Positions 17,789 through 25,707 of a DNA stretch of 64,000 nucleotides are shown piece after piece (positions within the stretch are counted from its first letter, which is position 1; the number at the start of each line of letters is the position of its first letter). The notes under the pieces are model-generated. The model made no database searches. It was not told the DNA's origin and was given only the letters and a program-made list of their open reading frames with translations. The position numbers and the translations under genes are program-made. Source of the DNA: an uncultured Lachnospiraceae bacterium (lineage in GTDB: Bacteria; Bacillota; Clostridia; Lachnospirales; Lachnospiraceae); NCBI GenBank assembly GCA_946554445.1, contig CAMNSD010000003.1:124001-188000 (forward strand), in the 5' to 3' direction.

Positions 17789-18964
17789 ATGTTGGAGAAC
17801 TATCAAAGGGTGTATGCGGCGGTTGACCTTGATGCAGTTTGTTATAATATGGAGCAGATGCATCAGAATCTCTCGCCAGAGACAAAGATAATCGGTGTCA
17901 TCAAGACCGATGGTTATGGACATGGCGCGGTGCCTATTGGCAGGGAATTGGAAGGTCTTTCCTATGTGGCCGGTTATGCGACGGCTACGGCGGAGGAGGC
18001 GTTTGTTCTCAGAAAGGCCGGACTTAAGAAACCTATTTTGATATTGGGATATACTTTTCCATATTGTTATGAGGAACTGATACGGCAAAAGATACGTCCA
18101 GCGGTGTTCCGCGTGGACAGTGTAGAGGAACTGGCGGCCTGTGCACGAAGAATTGGCGTCACAGTCCCTGTACATGTGAAGGTGGATACAGGCATGACAA
18201 GAGTGGGCATCCGGCCGGATGAGAGCGGGCTTGCCTTTGTTGAAAAACTTTTGCAAATAAAGGAGATCACAGTAGAAGGAATCTTTACCCATTTTGCGAG
18301 GGCAGATGAGGCGGATAAGACATCTGCCAGGGAGCAGCTTACACGTTTTCTTACTTTTGTGGAGCGGATAGAGAAGGAACTGGGATATCATATTCCAGTC
18401 AAGCATTGTTCCAACAGCGCAGGTATTGTGGAACTGCGGGAGGCGAATCTGGACGCAGTCCGGGCAGGTATCACCATCTATGGTCTCTGGCCCTCTGCGG
18501 AAGTATCCAGGGATATTGTTCTCCTTCGACCTGTACTTTCTTTGAAGAGCCATGTAGTTTATGTAAAAGAAGTGGAGGCTGGTGTGCCTGTCAGTTACGG
18601 TGGTACCTATGTAACCAGAGGGAAAACCCGCATAGCCACCATACCGGTGGGCTATGGAGACGGTTATCCCAGAAGTCTCTCAGGGAAGGGGTATGTATTG
18701 ATCCGAGGGAAGCGGGCACCGATTCTTGGCAGGGTATGTATGGATCAATTTATGGTGGATGTCAGCATGATATCGGATGCAGCACAGGGAGACGAGGTGA
18801 CATTGATTGGCAGGGACGGTGAGGAAGAGATTAGCATGGAATTGCTCGGAAACCTTTCGGGTAGGTTCAATTATGAATTGGCCTGCAACCTGGGCAAACG
18901 TATTCCCCGTGTATATCTAAAGGGCGGCAAGATCGTGGAAACAAAAGATTATTACAATGGTTAG
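17789..18964 (+). CDS. alr: Alanine racemase
   Basis: PLP enzyme converting L- to D-alanine for peptidoglycan. The PLP lysine lies in VIKTDGYGHGA near the N-terminus, and the second catalytic tyrosine region is VSYGGTYVTRGKTRIATIPVGYGDGYPR; MDQFMVDVS completes the signature. ATG 17789 is preferred over 17777 because GGAGG (17779-17783) is correctly spaced for it and would lie inside the longer version. About 391 aa, normal length. It lies between nnr and mazF. Confidence 0.95.
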   Translation: MLENYQRVYAAVDLDAVCYNMEQMHQNLSPETKIIGVIKTDGYGHGAVPIGRELEGLSYVAGYATATAEEAFVLRKAGLKKPILILGYTFPYCYEELIRQKIRPAVFRVDSVEELAACARRIGVTVPVHVKVDTGMTRVGIRPDESGLAFVEKLLQIKEITVEGIFTHFARADEADKTSAREQLTRFLTFVERIEKELGYHIPVKHCSNSAGIVELREANLDAVRAGITIYGLWPSAEVSRDIVLLRPVLSLKSHVVYVKEVEAGVPVSYGGTYVTRGKTRIATIPVGYGDGYPRSLSGKGYVLIRGKRAPILGRVCMDQFMVDVSMISDAAQGDEVTLIGRDGEEEISMELLGNLSGRFNYELACNLGKRIPRVYLKGGKIVETKDYYNG

Positions 18965-19027
18965 AAGTAAATAATTCGGCAATGTAAGAGCGTTTGCTCG
19001 AACAGTTTTTTTGCAGGAATTTACTTC
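18964..19027. repeat. Inverted-repeat element after alr, possible degenerate dispersed repeat
   Basis: GAAGTAAAT (18964-18972) and ATTTACTTC (19019-19027) form a perfect 9-bp inverted repeat enclosing GAGC-GTTT-GCTC and a T run. The left part resembles the first half of the repeat family at 53818 and 57312 (GTAAAT..TTCGG.AA). The element begins on the last base of the alr stop codon. Family membership is tentative. Confidence 0.45.
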
Positions 19028-19109
19028 ATGAATACACCCTGGAGAAGCTGGCAATACTATTGCTGGAAATCATATGGATTGCTAGATTGATCAAAGGAAG
19101 TGTATGGTA

Positions 19110-19451
19110 ATGAGAAGAGGAGATATTTATTATGCAGATTTAAGGCCGGTCATCGGCTCTGAGCAGGGCGGCGTGCGTCCGGTGCTCATCATACAGAATG
19201 ATGTGGGAAACAAACATAGTCCTACCGTGATCTGTGCGGCTATCACCTCAAAGATGAACAAAGCAAAACTCCCAACCCACATAGAATTAAACGCCAGCAA
19301 ATATGATATGGTGAAAGATTCCGTGATCTTATTGGAACAGCTTCGCACCATTGATAAACAGCGGTTGAAAGACAGAGTCTGTCATCTTGATCACGATATT
19401 ATGAAGGCAGTCAACGAAGGACTGATGATCAGCCTGGAACTGGATACATAG
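19110..19451 (+). CDS. mazF: MazF/PemK-family endoribonuclease toxin, no adjacent antitoxin
   Basis: Sequence-specific mRNA endoribonuclease (EndoA/NdoA type), about 113 aa. Family core motifs are clear: [33 protein letters not shown] and the downstream [19 protein letters not shown] 19110 follows AAAGGAAG by about ten bases; ATG 19104 is too close. In Bacilli the order is alr-ndoAI-ndoA; here the antitoxin gene is absent and an inverted-repeat element occupies the 145-base gap. The antitoxin may be encoded elsewhere or be unrecognisably small. Confidence 0.93.
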   Translation: MRRGDIYYADLRPVIGSEQGGVRPVLIIQNDVGNKHSPTVICAAITSKMNKAKLPTHIELNASKYDMVKDSVILLEQLRTIDKQRLKDRVCHLDHDIMKAVNEGLMISLELDT

Positions 19452-19463
19452 GACGGCTGATAT

Positions 19464-19492
19464 TTGACACGTATGATAATCCTTGCTATATT
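19464..19492 (+). promoter_or_regulatory. Promoter upstream of the CNNM/CorC-type gene
   Basis: TTGACA (19464-19469), 17-nt spacer, TATATT (19487-19492). It starts a new transcription unit after mazF with a leader of about 65 nt. Confidence 0.7.
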
Positions 19493-19564
19493 GATATAGT
19501 AAAAGTCTCCGCTTATTTGAGCCCGCGGAGCAGATTACATTTTGGAAAGAGGGAAAAATATTTT

Positions 19565-20992
19565 ATGGAAGACGGTGCCTCGGGCAGTAACAGTATCGTA
19601 TGGTTTCTTGTTATGCTCATTTTGGAAATGATTTTTTATGGTTTCAGTTCTGCCATGCAGAACCGCAAAGTCATTGAGCGGGAAGACAAAGACAATGGTG
19701 ACGGCGAGGAGATAACGCAGACCAAAAAACAGCAGAAACGGCAGGAGCGGCTTACCTATATGCTGGATCATCATGCAAGGTATGCTACCGCCACACAGCT
19801 TGGCGTGGTCACGATCAATCTTTTGCTGGGAGCATTTATCTTATACCGGCTCAACAGCTATTTTACGTTTGTGATATCCAGGCAGATGACGGAGCAGATT
19901 GCAGGACTGTTAAGATGGCAGAGCCAGTTGTTAGCGGGGATAACGGCAGCGGCAGCGACAGTCTTCCTCTTATACATAATCATGACCATCGGTGTGATGG
20001 TGCCGAAGAAAGCAGCCTCAAAACATCCGGATATATGGATTTCTGTCCTGATAACGCCCTTTTATTATTATGTAAGGATCGTGGCGCCTTTCTGTGCCCT
20101 TGTATCTGTAAGTGCCAGAGCGTTTCTGCGCATTTTAGGTGTACGGGATGCGGATGACAGGGAGGATGTAACAGAAGAAGAAATTCTCTCCATGGTCAAT
20201 GTGGGCCATGAACAGGGAATCCTGCACGCAAATGAGGCGGAAATGATCACAAATATCTTTGAGTATGGTGATAAAGAAGCCAAGGATATCATGATCAACC
20301 GCAATAATCTGATCGGGATAGACTGCACCATGACATTGCAGGATGCAGCTGCTTTTATCGTGGAAGCACATAACAGCCGGTTCCCTGTCTATGACGGGAC
20401 CATCGATCATATCGTGGGGATTCTGCATCTGAAGGATGTCATGCGTATGCAGATGAATGAGAAGATGAAGAACAGACCCATCGGCAAGATCAAGGGACTT
20501 CTCAGGGAACCGCGCTTTATCACGGAGAAACGTAAGATCAACGATCTGTTCCAGGTTATGCAGAAGGAAAAGATCCAGATGGTCATTGTCATAGATGAAT
20601 ATGGACAGACGGCAGGACTTGTGGCGCTTGAGGATATCCTGGAGGAGATTGTGGGTAATATCCAGGATGAGTATGATGTGGATGCTACCTATATCAAGGA
20701 GAGCGGTACGGACAAATATGTGATACAGGGCATGATGCCCCTGGAGGAGCTGGAGGAACGGCTACAGATCAGTTTTGAAGACGAGCCCTTCGATACGGTG
20801 AACGGGTTTGTCATTTCCAGACTGGAGCATATTCCTGAGGAAGGCGAGGATTTCGAGTTCGTCTATGAGGGCTATACGTTTAGGATTCTGGAAGTAAAGG
20901 AACATATGATTCAGAGCGTGCTTGCCAGAAAGGAAGTGGAGGAACCGCTCCTGGAGGGACAGCCCGAGGTTGAACAAAAGAAGAAAAAATGA
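19565..20992 (+). CDS. CNNM/CorC-type membrane protein with CBS domains (hemolysin C family)
   Basis: Integral membrane protein of about 475 aa, family implicated in divalent cation (Mg2+/Co2+) efflux. The N-terminal DUF21/CNNM domain has about four hydrophobic segments (SIVWFLVMLILEMIFYGFSS, LGVVTINLLLGAFILY, AATVFLLYIIMTIGVMVPK, FYYYVRIVAPFCALVS). A CBS pair follows (about residues 210-330; SRFPVYDG.IDHIVGILHLKD and VIVIDEYGQTAGLVALED), then a CorC/HlyC C-terminal domain (about 345-440) and an acidic tail. The ORF track opens at 19517, but ATG 19565 has AGAGGG eleven bases upstream. YebC follows after 38 bases. Confidence 0.9.
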   Translation: MEDGASGSNSIVWFLVMLILEMIFYGFSSAMQNRKVIEREDKDNGDGEEITQTKKQQKRQERLTYMLDHHARYATATQLGVVTINLLLGAFILYRLNSYFTFVISRQMTEQIAGLLRWQSQLLAGITAAAATVFLLYIIMTIGVMVPKKAASKHPDIWISVLITPFYYYVRIVAPFCALVSVSARAFLRILGVRDADDREDVTEEEILSMVNVGHEQGILHANEAEMITNIFEYGDKEAKDIMINRNNLIGIDCTMTLQDAAAFIVEAHNSRFPVYDGTIDHIVGILHLKDVMRMQMNEKMKNRPIGKIKGLLREPRFITEKRKINDLFQVMQKEKIQMVIVIDEYGQTAGLVALEDILEEIVGNIQDEYDVDATYIKESGTDKYVIQGMMPLEELEERLQISFEDEPFDTVNGFVISRLEHIPEEGEDFEFVYEGYTFRILEVKEHMIQSVLARKEVEEPLLEGQPEVEQKKKK

Positions 20993-21030
20993 TATGATAG
21001 GGAATCGAAAGAAAGGATGGGAGAGAATAC

Positions 21031-21759
21031 ATGTCAGGACATTCAAAATTTGCGAATATTAAGCACAAAAAAGAAAAAAACGATGCAGCGAAGGGAAAGA
21101 TTTTTACCATTATCGGCAGAGAGATTGCTGTTGCCGTAAAGGAGGGAGGGCCTGATCCCACTAATAATTTCAAGCTGGCACAGGTGATTGCCAAGGCGAA
21201 AGCAAACAATATGCCCAATGATACCATTGACAGAGGGATTAAAAAGGCAGCCGGCGAGGGCGGCAATGTGAACTATAAATATGTTACGTATGAAGGGTAT
21301 GGCCCTAACGGTATCGCCATTATTGTAGATGCGCTGACGGACAATACCAATCGTACCGCCGCCAATGTGAGAAGCGCTTTCACCAAGGGACAGGGCAGTA
21401 TCGGTACTCAGGGCTGTGTATCTTTTATGTTTGATAAGAAGGGCCTTATTATCATCGACAAAGAAGAGTGTGATATGGAGGCAGATGACCTTATGATGAC
21501 AGCCCTCGATGCGGGTGCGGAAGATTTCCAGGAGGAAGAAGACAGTTACGAAATATATACGGATCCCGATCAGTGGAGTGAGGTGGATGCTGCCTTAAAG
21601 GAGGCGGGTATCACACCGATTTCCTCCGAGGTGACAATGATTCCCCAGAACTGGGTGGAACTGACGGATGAAACGGCAATCAAGAATTTACAGCGTACAC
21701 TGGATCTGTTAGATGAGGATGACGATGTGCAGGCCGTCTATCATAACTGGGACGAATAA
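21031..21759 (+). CDS. yebC: YebC/PmpR family protein
   Basis: Conserved cytoplasmic protein of 242 aa, described in the family as a DNA-binding regulator and, more recently, as a translation factor helping at proline stretches. The hallmark N-terminus is complete (SGHSKFANIKHKKEKNDAAKGK), with GPNGIAIIVDALTDNTNRTA in the middle and an acidic C-terminus. ATG 21031 follows AAAGGATGGGAG. Length and sequence are ordinary. Confidence 0.95.
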   Translation: MSGHSKFANIKHKKEKNDAAKGKIFTIIGREIAVAVKEGGPDPTNNFKLAQVIAKAKANNMPNDTIDRGIKKAAGEGGNVNYKYVTYEGYGPNGIAIIVDALTDNTNRTAANVRSAFTKGQGSIGTQGCVSFMFDKKGLIIIDKEECDMEADDLMMTALDAGAEDFQEEEDSYEIYTDPDQWSEVDAALKEAGITPISSEVTMIPQNWVELTDETAIKNLQRTLDLLDEDDDVQAVYHNWDE

Positions 21760-21761
21760 TA

Positions 21762-21856
21762 GCGTGAGAAGAACTTCTAGCCACTCACAGCAGAGGCTGT
21801 TTCGTGGAGAAGTTCTAAGTCTCGCGCAGGAGAATGCCTAAAATGCGGCCTTCTCC
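21762..21856 (+). ncRNA. Structured leader of the PLP sulfhydrylase gene (class unknown)
   Basis: Two strong hairpins fill the gap after yebC. The first pairs GCGTGAGA with TCTCGCGC, continues AGAACTTCT (21770-21778) with AGAAGTTCT (21808-21816), and has an inner ACAGC/GCTGT. The second pairs GGAGAATGCC with GGCCTTCTCC (21829-21856) just before the ribosome site. Neither has a T tract. The conserved cores of SAM-I, T-box and cobalamin leaders were looked for and not seen. It could be an unassigned regulatory RNA or an RNA-processing site. Confidence 0.45.
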
Positions 21857-21874
21857 GTGAATGGAGGATAAAGG

Positions 21875-23149
21875 ATGAGAAAGGAAACAATCTGTATACA
21901 GTCCGGCTGGAAGCCCGGGAACGGGGAAGCGAGAGTTCTGCCGATTTATCAGAGTACTACATTCAAATATGAGACTTCCGAACAGATGGGACGGCTTTTT
22001 GATCTGGAGGAAAGCGGGTATTTTTATACAAGATTACAGAACCCCACCAATGATTATGTGGCCCAGAAGATCTGTGAGCTGGAAGGCGGCGTGGCGGCCA
22101 TGCTCACTTCTTCCGGACAGGCTGCCAATTATTATGCAGTATTCAATATCTGTGAGGCGGGCGATCATGTGGTGATGTCCTCCACTGTATATGGTGGGAC
22201 CTTCAATCTGCTGACTTGTACCATGAAAAAAATGGGGATTGCCTGTACCGTGGTAGATCCAGATGCACCAGAGGAAGAACTGGCGAAAGCATTTCGGGAG
22301 AATACGAAGTGTGTGTTGGCAGAGACCATTGCCAATCCGGCGCTGGTGGTTTTGGATATCGAAAAATTTGCCAGACTTGCCCATGATCATCAGGTGCCTT
22401 TGATTGTGGATAATACCTTTGCAACGCCTATCAACTGTAATCCTTTTGTGTGGGGCGCAGATATCGTGACACATTCTACCACCAAGTATATGGATGGACA
22501 TGCCATGGCAGTGGGCGGTTGTATTGTGGATTCTGGTAATTTTGATTGGACGGTATATGCTGATAAATTTCCTGGTTTGTGCACGCCGGATGAATCCTAT
22601 CATGGGATTACTTATACCGAGAAGTTTGGCAAAGCCGCTTATATTACGAAGGCAACTACGCAGTTGATGCGTGATTTGGGTTCCATCCAGTCTCCGCAGA
22701 ATGCCTTTTTGTTGAATGTAGGACTGGAGACATTGTCCCTGCGCATGGAGCGTCATTGCTATAATGCACAAAAATGTGCTGAGTATCTGGAAAATCATGA
22801 GAAGGTTGCCTGGGTAAACTATCCGGGACTGAAAGGAAACCGGTACTATGAACTGGCACAGAAATATATGCCGGGCGGTACTTGCGGCGTGATTTCTTTT
22901 GGCTTAAAAGGCGGCAGAGAAGCGGCGGCGAAGATGATGGATCAGTTAAAGCTGGCCGCTATCGTCACCCATGTGGCGGATGCTAGAACCAGTGTCCTGC
23001 ATCCAGCCAGTCATACGCACAGGCAGATGAATGATGAACAGCTAAGAGAGGCTGGGGTTGCGCCGGATTTGATTCGTCTTTCGGTGGGACTCGAACATAT
23101 TGATGATATTATCGGGGATTTGGAGCAGGCTCTTGCGAACATTGACTAG
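21875..23149 (+). CDS. Cys/Met-metabolism PLP enzyme: O-acetylhomoserine sulfhydrylase or methionine gamma-lyase
   Basis: Type I fold PLP enzyme of 424 aa handling sulfur amino acids. The PLP lysine is in HSTTKYMDGHA; YTRLQNPTN, LTSSGQAANYY and the substrate-carboxylate region LSVGLEHIDDIIGDLEQAL are typical. Length and insert pattern fit the MetY (O-acetylhomoserine thiol-lyase) branch, but methionine gamma-lyase cannot be excluded by eye. It follows a leader with two strong hairpins. ATG 21875 has GGAGGATAAAGG upstream. A membrane protein starts 15 bases later. Confidence 0.88.
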   Translation: MRKETICIQSGWKPGNGEARVLPIYQSTTFKYETSEQMGRLFDLEESGYFYTRLQNPTNDYVAQKICELEGGVAAMLTSSGQAANYYAVFNICEAGDHVVMSSTVYGGTFNLLTCTMKKMGIACTVVDPDAPEEELAKAFRENTKCVLAETIANPALVVLDIEKFARLAHDHQVPLIVDNTFATPINCNPFVWGADIVTHSTTKYMDGHAMAVGGCIVDSGNFDWTVYADKFPGLCTPDESYHGITYTEKFGKAAYITKATTQLMRDLGSIQSPQNAFLLNVGLETLSLRMERHCYNAQKCAEYLENHEKVAWVNYPGLKGNRYYELAQKYMPGGTCGVISFGLKGGREAAAKMMDQLKLAAIVTHVADARTSVLHPASHTHRQMNDEQLREAGVAPDLIRLSVGLEHIDDIIGDLEQALANID

Positions 23150-23164
23150 AAAAGGACGGAAGAT

Positions 23165-24655
23165 ATGACTTACCGTAAAACATGGTTCAGCTATATACTG
23201 TGGATACTCTACGCAGGGCTTTGTGTGATGATGCTGGCATCCTTATTCCAATGGTTTATGATGTATTATATGGGGAAGGTTGTGCTGGTTTCTGTCTCCA
23301 TTGTGGGCATATTTTTAATCTTTCCGCTGCTTTTGGGTATCTATGCACTGTTGCGGGTGGTTTCCCGGAAAGTCCGCACCAAATATACCATACAGGCTCA
23401 TACTTTGACCATGCTGGAGGCTTTTGTGGTGGCATTCTGCTTTGTGTTTGGTACATTGTATCGGATTCAGGCGGCAGTGTTTTCCGGCCTTGATTATTAT
23501 TTTCTGGATTGGGATTGCCTAGAAACAAAGTATTTTGAGATGGCGGTTGTCAGGGCAGGAGAAGGGATTGCGCCCATGACACATGGCATGGGTTATCTGT
23601 ATGTACTCTGTTTGTCTGTTATCATGTCGTTTTTGGGCAATAAGATTATGTCGGCTATATTTCTGCATCTCATTTTACAGGTTTTATCCCTGATCGTATG
23701 CTATCTTGTGGTCAGAAAGTCAGCGGGAAGGCTGCCTGCCTGTGTGACGCTTGTATATCTGTCTTTTTCCAGTGCATACATGAGCCGGATTGGGGTGATA
23801 GATCCGGAGTGTCTTTATTTCCTGTTCTATCTTCTGGGAATGTATCTGATTGTGAGCGTTGTCAGAAATTATTGCCGTAATTATTATGTAAAAAGTTTTG
23901 CGGTATGGATTTTTATGATTCTTGGAATTGTGCTGGGCATCCTGATTTATCTGGATATCCGGTCCGTTACGCTGCTTTTCTTTTTGGTGGGGATTTTTAC
24001 CGGCAAGAAGGAAGCGGATGAGGATCTGCCAACGATTACGGTTGGACAGAACATCCTGGTCTTTGGGGTGGTGGAAGTCTTTTGTGTATTGGCGTTTTTT
24101 GGTTCCTTTTTGGTTGATGCGCTGGGGTATGGCACAGAATATATGACGGAATTATCCGCATGGGGAAATTATTACCTGAGCGAGTTTTGGGGAAGTGTAC
24201 TTGCCTGTATGGATCAGTTTATGCTGGATTTTCCGTTTAATATACTGCTGATTGTCACAGCATCTTTTTTAGTATTTGGGTTTAGGAGAAGCGGCAAAGA
24301 ACAGAATTTTATGCTGTGGATTCTTCTGTGCGTCTGTACGGCGCCAACGCCCATGACAGGCTATGGTGTGCTTCCCTATGGGACCATCGCGTTGTTTGTC
24401 TGGTGTGTGCTGGCGGGACTTGGCCTGCAGAACTGCATTATGGGCGACAGTGCTCAAGTGGTGCAGGCAAAGATTGAGGAGATCAATGCTGCGGCGCAGG
24501 TGGATGAGGCAGAGAAGCCTAGGTTTATCGAAAATCCCCTGCCGCTTCCCAAGAAACATGTGAAGCGGGAAATGGATTATGAATATCCGGTGGCGGAAGA
24601 GGATATGAAGTTTGATATTGAAGTGGATGATGCGGATGATTTTGATATTTCATGA
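23165..24655 (+). CDS. Polytopic membrane protein, possibly GT-C glycosyltransferase-like
   Basis: Not recognised with certainty. 496 aa with roughly 10-12 hydrophobic segments (WILYAGLCVMMLASLF, VVLVSVSIVGIFLIFPLLLGIYALL, MILGIVLGILIYL and others) and a cytoplasmic acidic tail (about residues 425-496). The pattern of acidic residues in an external loop after an early segment (GLDYYFLDWDCLE) and many short loops recalls GT-C fold transferases, but no diagnostic motif was seen. It directly follows the PLP enzyme (15-base gap) and ends at a strong terminator. Confidence 0.7.
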   Translation: MTYRKTWFSYILWILYAGLCVMMLASLFQWFMMYYMGKVVLVSVSIVGIFLIFPLLLGIYALLRVVSRKVRTKYTIQAHTLTMLEAFVVAFCFVFGTLYRIQAAVFSGLDYYFLDWDCLETKYFEMAVVRAGEGIAPMTHGMGYLYVLCLSVIMSFLGNKIMSAIFLHLILQVLSLIVCYLVVRKSAGRLPACVTLVYLSFSSAYMSRIGVIDPECLYFLFYLLGMYLIVSVVRNYCRNYYVKSFAVWIFMILGIVLGILIYLDIRSVTLLFFLVGIFTGKKEADEDLPTITVGQNILVFGVVEVFCVLAFFGSFLVDALGYGTEYMTELSAWGNYYLSEFWGSVLACMDQFMLDFPFNILLIVTASFLVFGFRRSGKEQNFMLWILLCVCTAPTPMTGYGVLPYGTIALFVWCVLAGLGLQNCIMGDSAQVVQAKIEEINAAAQVDEAEKPRFIENPLPLPKKHVKREMDYEYPVAEEDMKFDIEVDDADDFDIS

Positions 24656-24732
24656 GAACTTCGCTATTTTTTAGACAGGGATTTTAGGATAAGCATGAGA
24701 TGTATATTTCAATAAAACAGTGGCAGACTAGT

Positions 24733-24761
24733 AGAGAATCATTTTATGGTTCTCTTTTTTT
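24733..24761 (+). terminator. Rho-independent terminator
   Basis: AGAGAATCA (24733-24741) pairs with TGGTTCTCT (24747-24755), followed by six more T. It ends the PLP-enzyme/membrane-protein unit. Confidence 0.88.
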
Positions 24762-24770
24762 ACGCTAGGA

Positions 24771-24850
24771 TTTTTGCTTATGCGAGTCCGCAAAGCGGAT
24801 TTCGTAATCGAGTTTGTTCAATTGGTTGTTCTACGGAGCAAATTACTTTT
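24771..24850 (-). repeat. Dispersed intergenic hairpin repeat, copy in minus orientation
   Basis: Read on the minus strand, it runs AAAAGTAATTTGCTCCG ... AACTCGATTACGAAATCC-GCTTTGCGGACTCGCATAAGC, aligning along nearly its whole length with the copy at 53818-53896. It contains the TCCGC-TTT-GCGGA mini-hairpin. It lies between a terminator and the tepA ribosome site. Confidence 0.7.
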
Positions 24851-24866
24851 ATGATGGAGGGACGGC

Positions 24867-25628
24867 ATGGGAAATAACAATAAAGGCAAAGATTGTCACA
24901 GAAAAGGAAATGAAGACCGGGATAAAGAGAGGAATCCTGAGGAAAAGAGGGAGAAAGAGAAACAGAAAGACGAACGGATCGAGAATGTGGGACAGGTGAC
25001 GCTGGATGAGAATAAGGAACACCATAAAATACATCTGATCTCCATCATTGGAGAAATTGAAGGACACGATAATTTGGGAAGCTCTTCAAAGACTACTAAG
25101 TATGAGCATATCCTGCCACAATTGGCAGCCATTGAGGACAGCGAGGATATCGACGGTGTTTTGATCTTATTAAATACCATGGGCGGTGATGTGGAGGCCG
25201 GTCTTGCCATTGCGGAGATGATAGCTTCCATCAGTAAACCAACGGTTTCCCTGGTGCTTGGAGGGAGTCATTCCATCGGTGTGCCTATCGCAGTTAGTAC
25301 GGATTATTCTTATATTGTGCCCACGGGAACGATGGTCATCCATCCGGTGCGGTTAAGCGGTATGGTGATCGGCGTACAGCAGACATTTGACTATTTCAAA
25401 CAGATTCAGAATCGTATCACGGGTTTTGTATGCAGCCATTGCAAAATATCGAAGCCTCGTTTGGAAGAGTTGATGATGGAGACAGGGATGCTTACCAAGG
25501 ATGTAGGGACAGTACTGGTAGGCCGGGAAGCCGTGGAGGAAGGTATTATCTGTGAAGTAGGCGGAATCCGTGATGCCATCGCTATGCTCCATGATATGGT
25601 AGATAGAAAAAAAGCAGACACAAAATAA
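24867..25628 (+). CDS. tepA: ClpP-like protease TepA
   Basis: Cytoplasmic ClpP-fold serine protease family member associated with protein translocation/sporulation in Firmicutes. After a very charged N-terminal 60 residues (Lys/Glu/Arg-rich) the crotonase/ClpP core begins at HLISIIGEIEG; LLNTMGGDVEAGLAIAEMI, the nucleophile region GGSHSIGVPIA and the His region MVIHPVRLSG follow. 253 aa. ATG 24867 follows GGAGGG. It is commonly found next to ftsK/spoIIIE, as here. Confidence 0.9.
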   Translation: MGNNNKGKDCHRKGNEDRDKERNPEEKREKEKQKDERIENVGQVTLDENKEHHKIHLISIIGEIEGHDNLGSSSKTTKYEHILPQLAAIEDSEDIDGVLILLNTMGGDVEAGLAIAEMIASISKPTVSLVLGGSHSIGVPIAVSTDYSYIVPTGTMVIHPVRLSGMVIGVQQTFDYFKQIQNRITGFVCSHCKISKPRLEELMMETGMLTKDVGTVLVGREAVEEGIICEVGGIRDAIAMLHDMVDRKKADTK

Positions 25629-25631
25629 GGG

Positions 25632-25660
25632 ATGACAAGACAAAATGAAAATGCTATACT
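25632..25660 (+). promoter_or_regulatory. Promoter upstream of ftsK/spoIIIE
   Basis: ATGACA (25632-25637), 17-nt spacer, TATACT (25655-25660), with GGAGG just before ATG 25708. Confidence 0.6.
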
Positions 25661-25707
25661 AAGATGGGTTAGGATGAAATAAACAAAGGAACTTTGGAGG
25701 CATTGTC

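Noticed and set aside
19028-19090. A 20-codon ORF ([20 protein letters not shown]) with AGGA upstream, in the alr-mazF gap
   Set aside because: It has no resemblance to known MazE/NdoAI antitoxins, and starts at the edge of the inverted-repeat element. Too short to support as a gene by eye.
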